NCBI GenBank assembly: GCA_049421205.1
Contig: JBMSMQ010000013.1
Span: forward strand, 1-25,751
Reading direction: 5' to 3'
DNA from: JAFMIT01 sp049421205
GTDB taxonomy: Bacteria; Actinomycetota; Actinomycetes; S36-B12; UBA5976
Length of the DNA stretch: 25,751 bases
Part shown: one piece after another, positions 14,074-23,115 of the stretch
Numbering within the stretch: the first letter of the stretch is position 1
Layout of the letters: every line of letters starts with the position of its first letter
Notes under the pieces: model-generated
What the model was told of the DNA's origin: nothing
The model's input: the letters and a program-made list of their open reading frames with translations, nothing else
The model's database searches: none
Program-made: the position numbers and the translations under genes

Positions 14074-15752
14074 AAGAAGTTGATGTTCTCGTCATCGGTT
14101 CAGGTTTTGGTGGAAGCGTTAGTGCATTACGTCTCGTTGAAAAAGGCTATTCGGTTTGTGTAGTTGAAGCTGGACGTCGATTTGAAGATAAAGATTTCCC
14201 AAAGACATCGTGGCGACTGAAAAAGTTTCTTTTTGCTCCGAAATTTCGATTGTATGGAATCCAAAGAATTCATATTTTGAAAGATGTGTTGATTCTTGCA
14301 GGGGCAGGCGTTGGCGGGGGCAGCCTGGTCTATGCAAATACCTTGTACCGTCCAACCGAAAAATACTTTAATGACCCGCAATGGAAAAACATCACAGATT
14401 GGAAATCTGAACTCGATCCCTGGTATGACCAAGCGGAGCGAATGCTTGGGGTAGCCGAAAATCCCACAATGACACCCTCAGATGAAGCAATTCTGGAAGT
14501 AGCGACACAACTTGGTCTTGAACACACATTTCGAAAAACCCCAGTGGGAGTCTTTTTTAGCGACACAAAAGGTACAGAGTATGAAGACCCATACTTTGGT
14601 GGAGTTGGTCCTACGAGACGTTCATGCATCGAGTGTGGGGAATGTATGACGGGCTGCCGTCACAATGCAAAGAACACCTTACTCAAGAACTACCTCTACC
14701 TTGGAGAAAAAGCCGGAGCAGAAATTTTGGCAAATCAAACTGTCATCAAGGTTGAGAGAGTTGATGAATCGTGGGTTGTCACGCTTTCGCAAACAGATCG
14801 ACCTCACAAAACGCAAGTCATTCGTGCGACACATGTTATTTTTGCTGCTGGCACCTATGGAACACAAAAACTATTGCATAAATTCAAACTGACAACACTT
14901 CCAGAATTATCTCCTCGACTTGGTGAACTATCCCGCACCAACAGTGAGAGTTTGGTTGGAACCATCATGCAAAAGCCAATCCCGAATTATTCTCAAGGGG
15001 TTGCGATTACATCATCTTTTTTCCCAGACGAAGATACTCATGTTGAGCCAGTGCGCTATGGAAAAGGTAGTAATTCGATGGGTCTACTACAGACATTGAT
15101 GACAGACGGACTAGATTTGAAAGCACGGCGTCGTCAGTGGCTTCGACACGTATTGAAATCACCACTCACACTCTTCAAGATATTGAATGTTCGTCGATGG
15201 AGTGAGCGCACCATCATTGCATTAGTAATGCAGAGTGTTGATTCAGCGATTTCTGTGAAGGGGAAGATGCAAGGAAGCAAGTTCTTGCTAACTACCTCAC
15301 AAGATCAAGATCGCCCAAATGCAACCTGGATCCAAGCTGCAAATGACACGGCTCGTGCAATCGCAAAAAATAGAGGTGGGATACCAGCTGGTCATATTGG
15401 TGATCTCGTCGGAGCACCGTTCACAGCACATTTTGTTGGAGGTTGTGTCATTGGATCTACATCGACTGAGGGTGTGATTGATCCATATCATCGTGTTTGG
15501 AACTATCCGACATTACACATTGTGGATGGTTCAACAATTACCGCAAATCTTGGGGTGAATCCATCACTGACAATCACTGCGCAAGCCGAGCGCGCAATGT
15601 CATTCTGGCCAAATAAAGGTGAAGAGGATCCGAGACCTCAACAAGGCACGGCCTATCAGCAGATTGCTGCTGTTGCGCCTTTACATCCTGTTGTTCCAGA
15701 TACCGCACCAGCCAGACTTTTCACAATTCGAAGCACACAACGAGCCGATTAG
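14070..15752 (+). CDS. GMC-family FAD oxidoreductase, ChoD/cholesterol-oxidase-like
   Basis: The start at 14070 gives 560 residues beginning MKEVDVLVIGSGFGG, with the FAD dinucleotide motif at 10-15. An upstream ATG at 14016 would only add 18 residues overlapping the previous gene. Next come AGAGVGGGSLVYANTL and a four-cysteine segment SCIECGECMTGC (Cys186, 189, 192, 196) followed by NAKNTLLKNYLYLGE. The C-terminus carries the GMC active-site pattern HFVGGCVIGS (His454) and NLGVNPSLTITAQAE (Asn497). The Cys-rich motif occurs in the actinobacterial ChoD-like branch encoded near guaB3. Cholesterol oxidation is doubtful in such an organism; an endogenous alcohol or terpenoid substrate is possible. 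The last 45 residues are proline-rich and probably disordered. No signal peptide is evident. Confidence 0.88.
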   Translation: MKEVDVLVIGSGFGGSVSALRLVEKGYSVCVVEAGRRFEDKDFPKTSWRLKKFLFAPKFRLYGIQRIHILKDVLILAGAGVGGGSLVYANTLYRPTEKYFNDPQWKNITDWKSELDPWYDQAERMLGVAENPTMTPSDEAILEVATQLGLEHTFRKTPVGVFFSDTKGTEYEDPYFGGVGPTRRSCIECGECMTGCRHNAKNTLLKNYLYLGEKAGAEILANQTVIKVERVDESWVVTLSQTDRPHKTQVIRATHVIFAAGTYGTQKLLHKFKLTTLPELSPRLGELSRTNSESLVGTIMQKPIPNYSQGVAITSSFFPDEDTHVEPVRYGKGSNSMGLLQTLMTDGLDLKARRRQWLRHVLKSPLTLFKILNVRRWSERTIIALVMQSVDSAISVKGKMQGSKFLLTTSQDQDRPNATWIQAANDTARAIAKNRGGIPAGHIGDLVGAPFTAHFVGGCVIGSTSTEGVIDPYHRVWNYPTLHIVDGSTITANLGVNPSLTITAQAERAMSFWPNKGEEDPRPQQGTAYQQIAAVAPLHPVVPDTAPARLFTIRSTQRAD

Positions 15753-15763
15753 ACTCTCCAATT

Positions 15764-17335
15764 ATGACGAATCCAGACCATCGTGAAGTAGTACTCGTCG
15801 TAGATTTTGGCGCTCAGTATGCCCAGTTGATTGCCAGAAGAGTGAGAGAGGCACATGTATTTTCTGAACTCGTCCCACACACAATTTCAGTTGAAGACGT
15901 GAAATCCAAAGATCCTGTCGCAATCATTCTTTCAGGTGGTCCAGCAAGCGTTTACGCGGCTGATGCACCGAAGTTCGATAATGAAATTCTGCAACTTGGA
16001 ATTCCGGTCCTCGGAATCTGTTATGGATTTCAAACTATGGCTCAAGGATTAGGCGGAAAGGTTGAGCGAACAGGTCAATCGGAATTTGGAAGAACACCAC
16101 TATCGATAACCTCAAAATCTGTCTTATTCAGGGATATTCCGGAGAACATCAATGTTTGGATGAGTCATGGAGATTCTGTCAGTGAAGCACCATTAGGTTT
16201 TTCGGTGACTGCAAGTACATCAGGTGCACCAATTGGAGCATTTGAAAACCTTGAAATGAGATGTGCAGGCGTGCAATTTCATCCCGAAGTTCTCCATAGT
16301 GAGTACGGCCAGAAAATCATCGAGAATTTTCTTTGGCATATTGCTTGTTGTAACCAAGCCTGGACGATGACAAATTTCATCGAAAGTAAAGTGCAGGAAA
16401 TCAAATCGACAATTGGCGATAAACAAGTCATCTGCGGTCTTTCTGGCGGAGTTGATAGTGCAGTAGCGGCTGCCCTTGTTCATAAAGCGGTCGGAAATCA
16501 ATTGACGTGTGTATTTGTGGATCACGGACTGCTTCGAAAAGGTGAGCGCGAACAGGTCGAAGTTGACTATGTCAAAGCAACTGGAATTCGCCTCGTTGTG
16601 AGAGATGCAAAGTCAATGTTCTTGAGCGCACTCAAAGGTGTCACCGACCCAGAAACAAAACGTAAAACGATTGGTAATCTCTTTATTCGGGTTTTTGAAG
16701 AGGCCGAACGAGAATTAGTTGCGGAGGCGAAAGCTTCTACGCCAATCGAATTTCTGGTGCAAGGAACGCTCTATCCAGATGTAGTGGAATCTGGAGGGGG
16801 AAGTTCGACTGCAACAATTAAATCACACCACAATGTCGGTGGATTACCTGATGATTTAGCGTTTACATTGATTGAACCACTTCGTGAGCTTTTCAAAGAT
16901 GAAGTTCGAGCACTTGGCGTAGAACTCGGACTTCCTGAAGCAATGGTGTATCGACATCCGTTTCCGGGGCCCGGCCTTGGAATTCGAATTGTCGGAGAAG
17001 TTACAGAAGAACGTCTCAGAATCTTGCAGGAAGCCGACGCAATCGTTCGAGATGAAGTAGAAAAAGCGAATATTGGAAGAGACATTTGGCAGTTTCCAGT
17101 TGTGCTCCTTGCCGATGTGCGTTCCGTAGGGGTTCAGGGTGATGGCAGAACCTACGGATACCCAGTGGTGTTACGCCCAGTTTCAAGCGAGGATGCGATG
17201 ACTGCTGATTGGTCAAGACTAGATTATGAATTCTTGGCACGTGTTTCTAATCGAATTACCAATGAGGTACGCGAGATCAACCGTGTAGTGCTTGATATTA
17301 CGTCAAAGCCACCGGGAACAATTGAGTGGGAGTAA
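15764..17335 (+). CDS. guaA: GMP synthase (glutamine-hydrolysing)
   Basis: GuaA aminates XMP to GMP with glutamine and ATP. The 523-residue protein has an N-terminal class I glutamine amidotransferase domain, with nucleophile Cys86 in GICYG and its partners in QFHPEV (His173, Glu175). The ATP-pyrophosphatase P-loop SGGVDSA follows at 227-233, and then the dimerisation domain with HPFPGPGLGIRI and a C-terminal KPPGTIEWE. All parts are intact and length is normal. There are 11 bases between it and the GMC gene and no recognisable ribosome binding site. The gene completes the guanine nucleotide branch begun by guaB in the same cluster. Confidence 0.98.
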   Translation: MTNPDHREVVLVVDFGAQYAQLIARRVREAHVFSELVPHTISVEDVKSKDPVAIILSGGPASVYAADAPKFDNEILQLGIPVLGICYGFQTMAQGLGGKVERTGQSEFGRTPLSITSKSVLFRDIPENINVWMSHGDSVSEAPLGFSVTASTSGAPIGAFENLEMRCAGVQFHPEVLHSEYGQKIIENFLWHIACCNQAWTMTNFIESKVQEIKSTIGDKQVICGLSGGVDSAVAAALVHKAVGNQLTCVFVDHGLLRKGEREQVEVDYVKATGIRLVVRDAKSMFLSALKGVTDPETKRKTIGNLFIRVFEEAERELVAEAKASTPIEFLVQGTLYPDVVESGGGSSTATIKSHHNVGGLPDDLAFTLIEPLRELFKDEVRALGVELGLPEAMVYRHPFPGPGLGIRIVGEVTEERLRILQEADAIVRDEVEKANIGRDIWQFPVVLLADVRSVGVQGDGRTYGYPVVLRPVSSEDAMTADWSRLDYEFLARVSNRITNEVREINRVVLDITSKPPGTIEWE

Positions 17336-17344
17336 GGTAAAGGT

Positions 17345-17698
17345 ATGGACATTCTTTATAAGGTACTCGTAGTACTTCACTTTGTTGGTTTAGCATCGCT
17401 ATTGGGTGGATTTTTAGTTCAACTTTCCGCACCTGCCAAGGTCATCAACCGTAGCATCATGGATGGTATGTGGACGATGCTTGCAACGGGTTTACTGCTC
17501 GCGGGCATTGCAAGTTCCCAATTTTCAGAAGATCTTGGTGCGAATTTTCATACGAAGATAGGTGTGAAACTTCTCATACTGATTGTGATTGCTATTTTAG
17601 TTTTGCAGAATCGAAAGCAAACGACGTTGCAAAAAGGAACATATTTTGCAATTGGGCTTTTGGCGCTAACAAACGTCGTTATCGCAGTGATGGTCTAA
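17345..17698 (+). CDS. Small four-helix integral membrane protein, unknown function
   Basis: The 117-residue protein is almost entirely hydrophobic. About four membrane spans are visible, near residues 5-26, 43-62, 71-88 and 97-116, with short polar loops and a basic QNRKQTTLQK turn before the last span. I do not recognise an enzymatic motif. Small membrane proteins of this kind are found after guaA in other Actinobacteria, so the association is probably old, but the function is unknown. AAGG lies a few bases before the ATG, and the gene follows guaA by nine bases. Its stop codon overlaps the stop of the convergent deacetylase by four bases. Confidence 0.82.
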   Translation: MDILYKVLVVLHFVGLASLLGGFLVQLSAPAKVINRSIMDGMWTMLATGLLLAGIASSQFSEDLGANFHTKIGVKLLILIVIAILVLQNRKQTTLQKGTYFAIGLLALTNVVIAVMV

Positions 17699-18414
17699 TT
17701 CGTACTTGCTACGAAAAAGCCTTCTGCGAGCCTGCCTTTTGTAAAACCAGCCTCTTCTGCGGTCATCTCTGCCCACGAGCGAAGTCGTCCTTCTAAATCG
17801 TCCATATGTGAGGTTTGCGAAGTGTGGGCCTTGAGTGCTTCAACTTTCTTTGCAAATGTATCTGTGATGTCCACAAACTGATTTCGAGGATCTTTGGCCA
17901 TTACCCAGACTTCCGACACAGTCCAAGGTTCGAGCCCTGCTTTCAAAAGTTCAGGAAAGGCGAATTCATTGCGAGCATCTGGATAGATTGCTTGAATTGC
18001 TATCTCACCTGCTGCGAGGTGATCTGGATGTGCCGAGAAAATCCGATTCCAATTTCGTTCCGGTGACTGAATCACCATTCTTTGAGGGCGTATTTTTCGA
18101 ATCACACCTACAACCTCTCCTCGAAGTTCAATCGAGGGCATGAGATGACCATCTTTGTGATTCAGAAAAGTAACAGACTTCACACCTAAAATATCACTTG
18201 CAGTTTTTTGCTCGCGTTGCCTCAGTGGACCCATTTGATCGCGTGGCGTATCGTCAAATCCACCTTGATCACCGTTTGTTAATAAACAAAGATGAACCTC
18301 GATTCCTTTCTGAGCCCAGAGTGCAATTGTTCCTGCTGCACCAAAGTCGGCATCATCAGGATGCGCAGTTACTACCAAAATTCGTTCTATCTCATCATCA
18401 GAAATTGCATTCAC
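17695..18414 (-). CDS. LmbE/PIG-L family zinc deacetylase
   Basis: This metal-dependent N-acetylglucosamine-type deacetylase has 239 residues. The hallmark AHPDDADF supplies the metal ligands and base (His18, Asp20, Asp21), and HPDH at 129-132 supplies the second histidine ligand. The family includes MshB, Mca, BshB and various sugar or lipid deacetylases; this protein is shorter than MshB/Mca and lacks enough signature to assign mycothiol synthesis. The start is GTG at 18414 (minus strand), with GGAAG directly upstream; this spacing is tight, so the start is the least certain part. It is divergent from pcrA, and the two putative -10 boxes overlap. Most of a false upstream extension of pcrA lies antisense to it. 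Confidence 0.9.
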   Translation of the reverse strand: MNAISDDEIERILVVTAHPDDADFGAAGTIALWAQKGIEVHLCLLTNGDQGGFDDTPRDQMGPLRQREQKTASDILGVKSVTFLNHKDGHLMPSIELRGEVVGVIRKIRPQRMVIQSPERNWNRIFSAHPDHLAAGEIAIQAIYPDARNEFAFPELLKAGLEPWTVSEVWVMAKDPRNQFVDITDTFAKKVEALKAHTSQTSHMDDLEGRLRSWAEMTAEEAGFTKGRLAEGFFVASTN

Positions 18415-18448
18415 CTTCCAATGGTAAGAGTTTGTCTTCCTGCCTCTC

Positions 18449-18455
18449 TAGACTA
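18449..18455. promoter_or_regulatory. Overlapping divergent -10 elements (pcrA and deacetylase)
   Basis: The near-palindrome CTAGACTAG gives TAGACT on the plus strand (18449-18454), seven bases before the pcrA ATG. It also gives TAGTCT on the minus strand (18455-18450), about 35 bases before the deacetylase GTG. Both fit TAnnnT. The plus-strand arrangement predicts a leaderless pcrA mRNA. No clear -35 boxes are visible. Confidence 0.5.
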
Positions 18456-18461
18456 GGGGTA

Positions 18462-20663
18462 ATGAGCCTCGCACTTGACCTTGATGACCTAAATACTCAG
18501 CAAAGAGTCGCGGTATTACATAGAGGTTCTCCACTACTTATCGTCGCAGGTGCAGGCTCGGGTAAAACGCGTGTTCTGACCCGACGAATCGCTCATCTCG
18601 TTGCAACAAAAGCAGCGTATGGAAGTCAAATTCTCGCAATCACATTTACGAATAAAGCGGCAAGTGAAATGCGCAATCGGGTTGAGGAACTTGTTGGCCC
18701 AGAAGCCCGCTATATGGTGGTATCGACATTTCACAGTGCCTGTGCTCGGTTTCTTAGAAAAGACGCGGACAAACTTGGCTATACAAAAACATTTGCAATC
18801 TATGACATGGATGATGCTGAAACACTCATCAAACGTGTGATGACGAGCCTCAATCTAGACCAAAAAACGCATCGTCCTCGCTCTGTATTACATGCAATTT
18901 CGTCAGCGAAGAATGAACTTATATCCCCAAGTGAATTTCATAAAACTGCTACTACTTATCCGCAACGGGTAATCGCTGATGTCTATGAGGCCTATCAAAA
19001 GAAATTACTTGAGTGCAACGCGATGGACTTTGATGATCTGATTGGGAATATGGTGAAGTTGCTAAAAGAGAATAGTGAAGTTCGTGATGCTTACCGTGCA
19101 AGATTTCGATATGTACTTGTAGACGAATATCAAGATACCAATATGGCGCAATATGAACTCATTCGGGAACTTTCCCATGGAGATGGTGGAGGCGAACTTT
19201 GCGTTGTAGGCGATGCCGATCAATCAATCTACGCCTTTCGAGGAGCAACGATTCGCAATATTGATGAGTTTGAACGAGATTTTTCAAATGCGAAAGTAGT
19301 TTTACTTGAGCAAAACTATCGCTCAACTCTCACGATATTGAATGCTGCGAATGCTGTCATTTCAAAAAATGTTTCCCGGCGAGAGAAGAATCTCTGGAGT
19401 GATGCAGGGGATGGCGAACCAATTCGACGCTACACTGGTGAAACAGAAATGGATGAATCCTCTTACGTTGCCAGTGAGATTAGCAAATTCTTGAAGCTGG
19501 GGACTTTTGAGTATAGAGATGTAGTTGTGATGTATCGGATGAACTCACAATCACGTGTTTTAGAAAGTGCCTTTTTCCAGGCAGGAATTCCATATAAGGT
19601 CATCGGTGGCACACGCTTCTTTGAGCGTGCTGAAATCAAAGATGCTCTTGCCTATATGCGACTCATCGTCAACCCGGCAGACGAAGTTTCACTTCGAAGA
19701 ATATTGAATGTGCCAAGGCGTGGTATTGGAGATAAGGCCGAAGAACTAATTGCTGATTACGCTGCCATCAATGCACTCACTATGTATGACGCACTTGTTA
19801 TGGTTGAGGCAATATCAGGCTTGCAACCACGCGTTCAGAGGTCGATTAGTGCGTTTACCGAGATGTTCACAAACTTACGAGTTTTACTTGAAGCAGACAC
19901 TGAACCATCTGTCCTCTTAGCGGCAGTTCTTGAGCAATCTGGGTACCTCTCTGAACTTTCAAAGAGTGAAGATCCTAAAGATGAAAGTCGACGAGAAAAC
20001 TTAAGTCAGCTTGAAGACTTTGCTCGTGAATTTGAGTTAGAAAGTATGGAGTTAGCTGAAGATGGATCACTTTTAAGTTTTCTTGAAAAAGTTTCACTTA
20101 TTTCTGATAGCGATCAATTAGCCGATGATGAACGTGGACAAGTCACACTTATGACGCTTCACACGGCGAAGGGCCTTGAATTTCCAGTGGTCTTCATCGT
20201 TGGATTAGATGAGGGTGTCTTCCCTCACAGTATGGCTTTCTCAAGTCCTCAAGAACTTGAGGAAGAGCGCAGATTGGCGTACGTTGGAATTACTCGTGCA
20301 GAAAAACTCCTTTATCTCACAGGTGCTGAGCAGAGGACGATTTTTGGTCGAACAATGCCAATGGTGCCTTCACGTTTTCTCAATGAAATTCCTGAAGATT
20401 TAATGTTGAATCTTAGGGAAGGGTTTACTCACGGATCCGTTCGAACTTCTAAGGTAAGCACAGACTTCATCTCAGAACACTTGCCACAAAGTTCAGCAGG
20501 AGATTTAAAAGTCGGCGATAAGGTGCGTCACGATAAATTTGGTGATGGAGAAATTGTTTCTATCGTTGGAACAGGACCCAGTGCCCAAGTGAGTGTTGAT
20601 TTTGGAGCGAAAGTTGGCCAAAAACGCCTTTTACTTCGCTATAGCCCGGTCACAAAAATCTAG
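18462..20663 (+). CDS. pcrA: ATP-dependent DNA helicase PcrA/UvrD (superfamily 1A)
   Basis: PcrA is a 3'-5' helicase used in nucleotide excision repair, replication restart and clearing stalled RNA polymerase. The 733-residue protein starts MSLALDLDDLNTQQRVAVLH (Q-motif), then Walker A AGAGSGKT at 29-36, Walker B in VDEYQDTN, GDADQSIYAFRGA (motif III) and LEQNYRST (IV). HTAKGLEFPVVFIVGLDEG (V) and RRLAYVGITRAE (VI) complete the set. The tail from about residue 682 (VGDKVRHDKFGDGEI) is the Tudor-like domain typical of PcrA. The frame is open for 88 more codons upstream, but that part is antisense to the deacetylase and lacks helicase sequence. The ATG at 18462 follows TAGACT by seven bases, which suggests leaderless translation. 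Its stop abuts the fumarase stop. Confidence 0.97.
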   Translation: MSLALDLDDLNTQQRVAVLHRGSPLLIVAGAGSGKTRVLTRRIAHLVATKAAYGSQILAITFTNKAASEMRNRVEELVGPEARYMVVSTFHSACARFLRKDADKLGYTKTFAIYDMDDAETLIKRVMTSLNLDQKTHRPRSVLHAISSAKNELISPSEFHKTATTYPQRVIADVYEAYQKKLLECNAMDFDDLIGNMVKLLKENSEVRDAYRARFRYVLVDEYQDTNMAQYELIRELSHGDGGGELCVVGDADQSIYAFRGATIRNIDEFERDFSNAKVVLLEQNYRSTLTILNAANAVISKNVSRREKNLWSDAGDGEPIRRYTGETEMDESSYVASEISKFLKLGTFEYRDVVVMYRMNSQSRVLESAFFQAGIPYKVIGGTRFFERAEIKDALAYMRLIVNPADEVSLRRILNVPRRGIGDKAEELIADYAAINALTMYDALVMVEAISGLQPRVQRSISAFTEMFTNLRVLLEADTEPSVLLAAVLEQSGYLSELSKSEDPKDESRRENLSQLEDFAREFELESMELAEDGSLLSFLEKVSLISDSDQLADDERGQVTLMTLHTAKGLEFPVVFIVGLDEGVFPHSMAFSSPQELEEERRLAYVGITRAEKLLYLTGAEQRTIFGRTMPMVPSRFLNEIPEDLMLNLREGFTHGSVRTSKVSTDFISEHLPQSSAGDLKVGDKVRHDKFGDGEIVSIVGTGPSAQVSVDFGAKVGQKRLLLRYSPVTKI

Positions 20664-22310
20664 TTATTTCAATCGAATTGAAACAGGCCGCATTGTGTCT
20701 GCATAAAAATCGTTACCTTTATCATCAATCACAATGAATGCAGGGAAGTTTTTGACTTCAATCTTCCAAACAGCCTCCATCCCGAGATCTTCAAAGTCAA
20801 GTACCTCGACTGCAGTGATGTTGTCTTGGGCAAGGATTGCAGCGGGTCCACCAATTGAGCCAAGATAAAACCCACCGTATTGTTTGCAAGCATCAGTGAC
20901 TGACGAACTTCGATTTCCTTTTGCGAGCATCACTAAAGATCCACCTAAGGCTTGAAACTTCGGCACATAAGTGTCCATTCGACCTGCAGTAGTTGGGCCA
21001 AATGATCCTGAAGGTAATCCTTCAGGAGTCTTTGCGGGTCCTGCGTAATACACCGGATGTTGTTTAAAGTACTCAGGTAATTCTTGACCCGATTCAATAA
21101 TTTCAAGTAGTCGAGCATGAGCGCTATCTCGGGCGACAATCATTGTTCCAGTCAGTGATACGCGCGACTTCACTGGAAGGGTAGAAAGCTGTGACTGAAT
21201 TTTCTCCATCGGTTGGTTCAAATCAATCTCAGTGACTGTATCGTCAGAAATTTCGATAACTTCAGGTAAATACTTAGCAGGTTCAGTTTCAAGTGCCTCA
21301 AGAAACACTCCATCAGGAGTGATTTTCGCAAATGCCTGCCTATCTGCTGCACAGGAAACCGCGATACCAACTGGGCAGGATGCACCATGACGTGGCATTC
21401 GGATAACTCTGACATCGTGGCAGAAATACTTCCCTCCAAATTGCGCACCAATTCCAAAGCCCTGAGTGAGTTTGAGTACTTCCGCTTCCATTTCGATATC
21501 ACGATAGGCATTGCCGTCAGGTCCGCCTTGCAGCGGTAACGTATCGAGTGCTCTCGTCGATGCATATTTAGCAACTTTAAGAGTGTGCTCAGCACTTGTT
21601 CCGCCTACAACTATCGCTAGGTGATATGGAGGACAGGCACTTGTTCCAATCATTCGTAATTTCTCGTCAAGAAATTCAATAAAGGACTTTGGGTTAAGCA
21701 GGGCTTTTGTTTCCTGGAAGAGGAAACTCTTGTTTGCGCTTCCCCCACCTTTGGCGATGTAGAAAAGTTCATATTCAAGTTCATGCCCAGGTTTCGTATT
21801 GAGATTGATTTCTATCTGGGCTGGAAGATTCGTTCCAGTGTTCTTTTCCTCCCACATTGAAAGAGGTGAAACTTGGGAATAGCGCAAATTCAAGTTTTGA
21901 TAAGCGTTAAAAATGCCTTTCGATATCCACTCTTCATCTAGAGCATCAGTAATGACTTGTGGACCGCGCTTTGCGCTCACGAGGACTGTTCCTGTGTCCT
22001 GACACATTGGTAGTACCCCACCAGCTGAAACATTCGCATTCTTCAAAAGGTCAAGTGCAACAAAGCGATCATTTGCCGATGCTTCTGGATCGGCCAAAAT
22101 ATTCGCAATCTGTTGCAAGTGACCAGGTCGTAGTAGATGCTGGATATCCCTAAGGGCAACTTCCGTAATCATTGCCAAAGTTTCGGGAAAAACTTTCAAA
22201 AACTTTCGATTGCCAAGTTCAATGACCTCGAAACCTTCACTCGAGATGAGTCGATAAGGAGTATCCAGTTTTGCCACTGGAAGCAATTCTGTATATCTGA
22301 ATTCACTCAC
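20664..22310 (-). CDS. fum: Class I (iron-sulfur) fumarate hydratase
   Basis: This TCA-cycle enzyme interconverts fumarate and malate with an oxygen-sensitive [4Fe-4S] cluster. The 548 residues match the single-chain FumA/FumB form. The N-terminal cluster domain has PMCQDTGT (Cys103), GTSACPPYH (Cys226) and SCPVGIAV (Cys312), the three expected ligands. The C-terminal domain has GSFGPTTAGRMDTYV, a substrate-binding segment, and GGFYLGSIGGPAA. The protein belongs to class I and not to the class II FumC type found in mycobacteria. The start is GTG at 22310; TAGGCT (22322-22317 on the minus strand) lies six bases upstream with no ribosome binding site, so the mRNA is probably leaderless. The stop codon directly abuts that of pcrA, with no room for a terminator. 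Confidence 0.97.
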   Translation of the reverse strand: MSEFRYTELLPVAKLDTPYRLISSEGFEVIELGNRKFLKVFPETLAMITEVALRDIQHLLRPGHLQQIANILADPEASANDRFVALDLLKNANVSAGGVLPMCQDTGTVLVSAKRGPQVITDALDEEWISKGIFNAYQNLNLRYSQVSPLSMWEEKNTGTNLPAQIEINLNTKPGHELEYELFYIAKGGGSANKSFLFQETKALLNPKSFIEFLDEKLRMIGTSACPPYHLAIVVGGTSAEHTLKVAKYASTRALDTLPLQGGPDGNAYRDIEMEAEVLKLTQGFGIGAQFGGKYFCHDVRVIRMPRHGASCPVGIAVSCAADRQAFAKITPDGVFLEALETEPAKYLPEVIEISDDTVTEIDLNQPMEKIQSQLSTLPVKSRVSLTGTMIVARDSAHARLLEIIESGQELPEYFKQHPVYYAGPAKTPEGLPSGSFGPTTAGRMDTYVPKFQALGGSLVMLAKGNRSSSVTDACKQYGGFYLGSIGGPAAILAQDNITAVEVLDFEDLGMEAVWKIEVKNFPAFIVIDDKGNDFYADTMRPVSIRLK

Positions 22311-22316
22311 ACAGAA

Positions 22317-22322
22317 AGCCTA
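22317..22322 (-). promoter_or_regulatory. Predicted -10 of fumarase, leaderless type
   Basis: TAGGCT on the minus strand ends six bases before the GTG start. The distance places the transcript start at or next to the start codon. No ribosome binding site lies between. Confidence 0.5.
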
Positions 22323-22374
22323 CGCTTTGAATCATCGGTTGGCTGAATTACCTTCAATCAATCACACTAGGGCT

Positions 22375-22899
22375 ATGGCGAGTAAAAAACGGGGCTATGA
22401 GACCGTGCGAGATATGGTCGTTTCGATGGCTGTTCTTGGTGCCGGAGTCGCTTTACTTTTGCTTGTTACGTGGCGACCCGATCAGCCGAACTACACCCCA
22501 ATTTCGCCTCAGGAGGTAAGCGAGATAGCGCAACAGGATGCAAACTTCAAACTTTTCATCCCTGAAACACCGAATAATTGGGCCGCAACAACTGCGTGGA
22601 TAGAACCACTTTCAAATACTTATGATCATTGGCATATGAGCTTTGTTATTGATGAGACTCGCTATGTTGGCTTTGAGCAAACTGACGGGAATGAAGATTT
22701 ACTTTTGACTCCTCGCATAAGTCAGAAAATAGACACGGTAAAAGTTGGATTTTTTACCTACGATTTGTATGAAGGTATGAATGATATTGAGGTTGTTGCT
22801 CGGACAACGCTTGGTGAAACTACATTGATTATTTCACTTACTGATGCAACAGATTTTCAGACTGTCGCTGAAGTAATCTCTGCCTCAACCAGTGGGTAG
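22375..22899 (+). CDS. DUF4245-like single-pass membrane protein
   Basis: I call the start at ATG 22375, giving 174 residues; an in-frame TTG 48 bases earlier would add a less likely extension. The N-terminus MASKKRGYETVRDMVVSMAVLGAG, with a membrane span at about 13-32, matches my recollection of actinobacterial DUF4245 proteins, which have RxxxTVRDM before the helix. The remaining 140 residues are extracytoplasmic, with blocks such as WHMSFVIDETRYVGFEQTDG, and have no known catalytic motif. Function is unknown. Its place next to xseB/xseA and fumarase is shared with other Actinobacteria. The start has AGGG close by and a weak CACACT hexamer six bases upstream, so leaderless translation is possible. 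Its end overlaps the xseB end by 15 bases. Confidence 0.75.
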   Translation: MASKKRGYETVRDMVVSMAVLGAGVALLLLVTWRPDQPNYTPISPQEVSEIAQQDANFKLFIPETPNNWAATTAWIEPLSNTYDHWHMSFVIDETRYVGFEQTDGNEDLLLTPRISQKIDTVKVGFFTYDLYEGMNDIEVVARTTLGETTLIISLTDATDFQTVAEVISASTSG

Positions 22900-23112
22900 C
22901 CCATCATCAAGTTTTTTCGCCGCTGCTTCAAGATGTGCCTGGCAAACTTTGGCAATTATTTCACCAATTTCCCACAATTTCATCAGTTGACTTAACGGTA
23001 GTGACGAATCATCGAGCGCATTTACCACTTCATCGAGCAAGTCACGAGCTTGTTCATATGTGTAACCTTCAACTGCCTTTACATCCAGTTTTAGAATGTC
23101 TTTGATATCCAT
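22885..23112 (-). CDS. xseB: Exodeoxyribonuclease VII small subunit
   Basis: XseB is the small helical subunit of ExoVII, several copies of which bind each XseA to degrade single-stranded DNA into oligonucleotides. The 75-residue protein has the family pattern GYTYEQARDLLDEVVNALDDSSLPLSQ followed by LWEIGEIIAKVCQAHLEAAAKKL, i.e. paired helices with the usual spacing. It begins three bases after the xseA stop, so the two form one operon. AGAAG near the end of xseA can serve as ribosome binding site. Its last codons overlap the convergent DUF4245-like gene by 15 bases. Confidence 0.93.
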   Translation of the reverse strand: MDIKDILKLDVKAVEGYTYEQARDLLDEVVNALDDSSLPLSQLMKLWEIGEIIAKVCQAHLEAAAKKLDDGLPTG

Positions 23113-23115
23113 TTT

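Noticed and set aside
18198..18461. 88-codon upstream extension of pcrA
   Set aside because: It is mostly antisense to the deacetylase gene, has no helicase similarity, and the ATG at 18462 starts the normal PcrA N-terminus.
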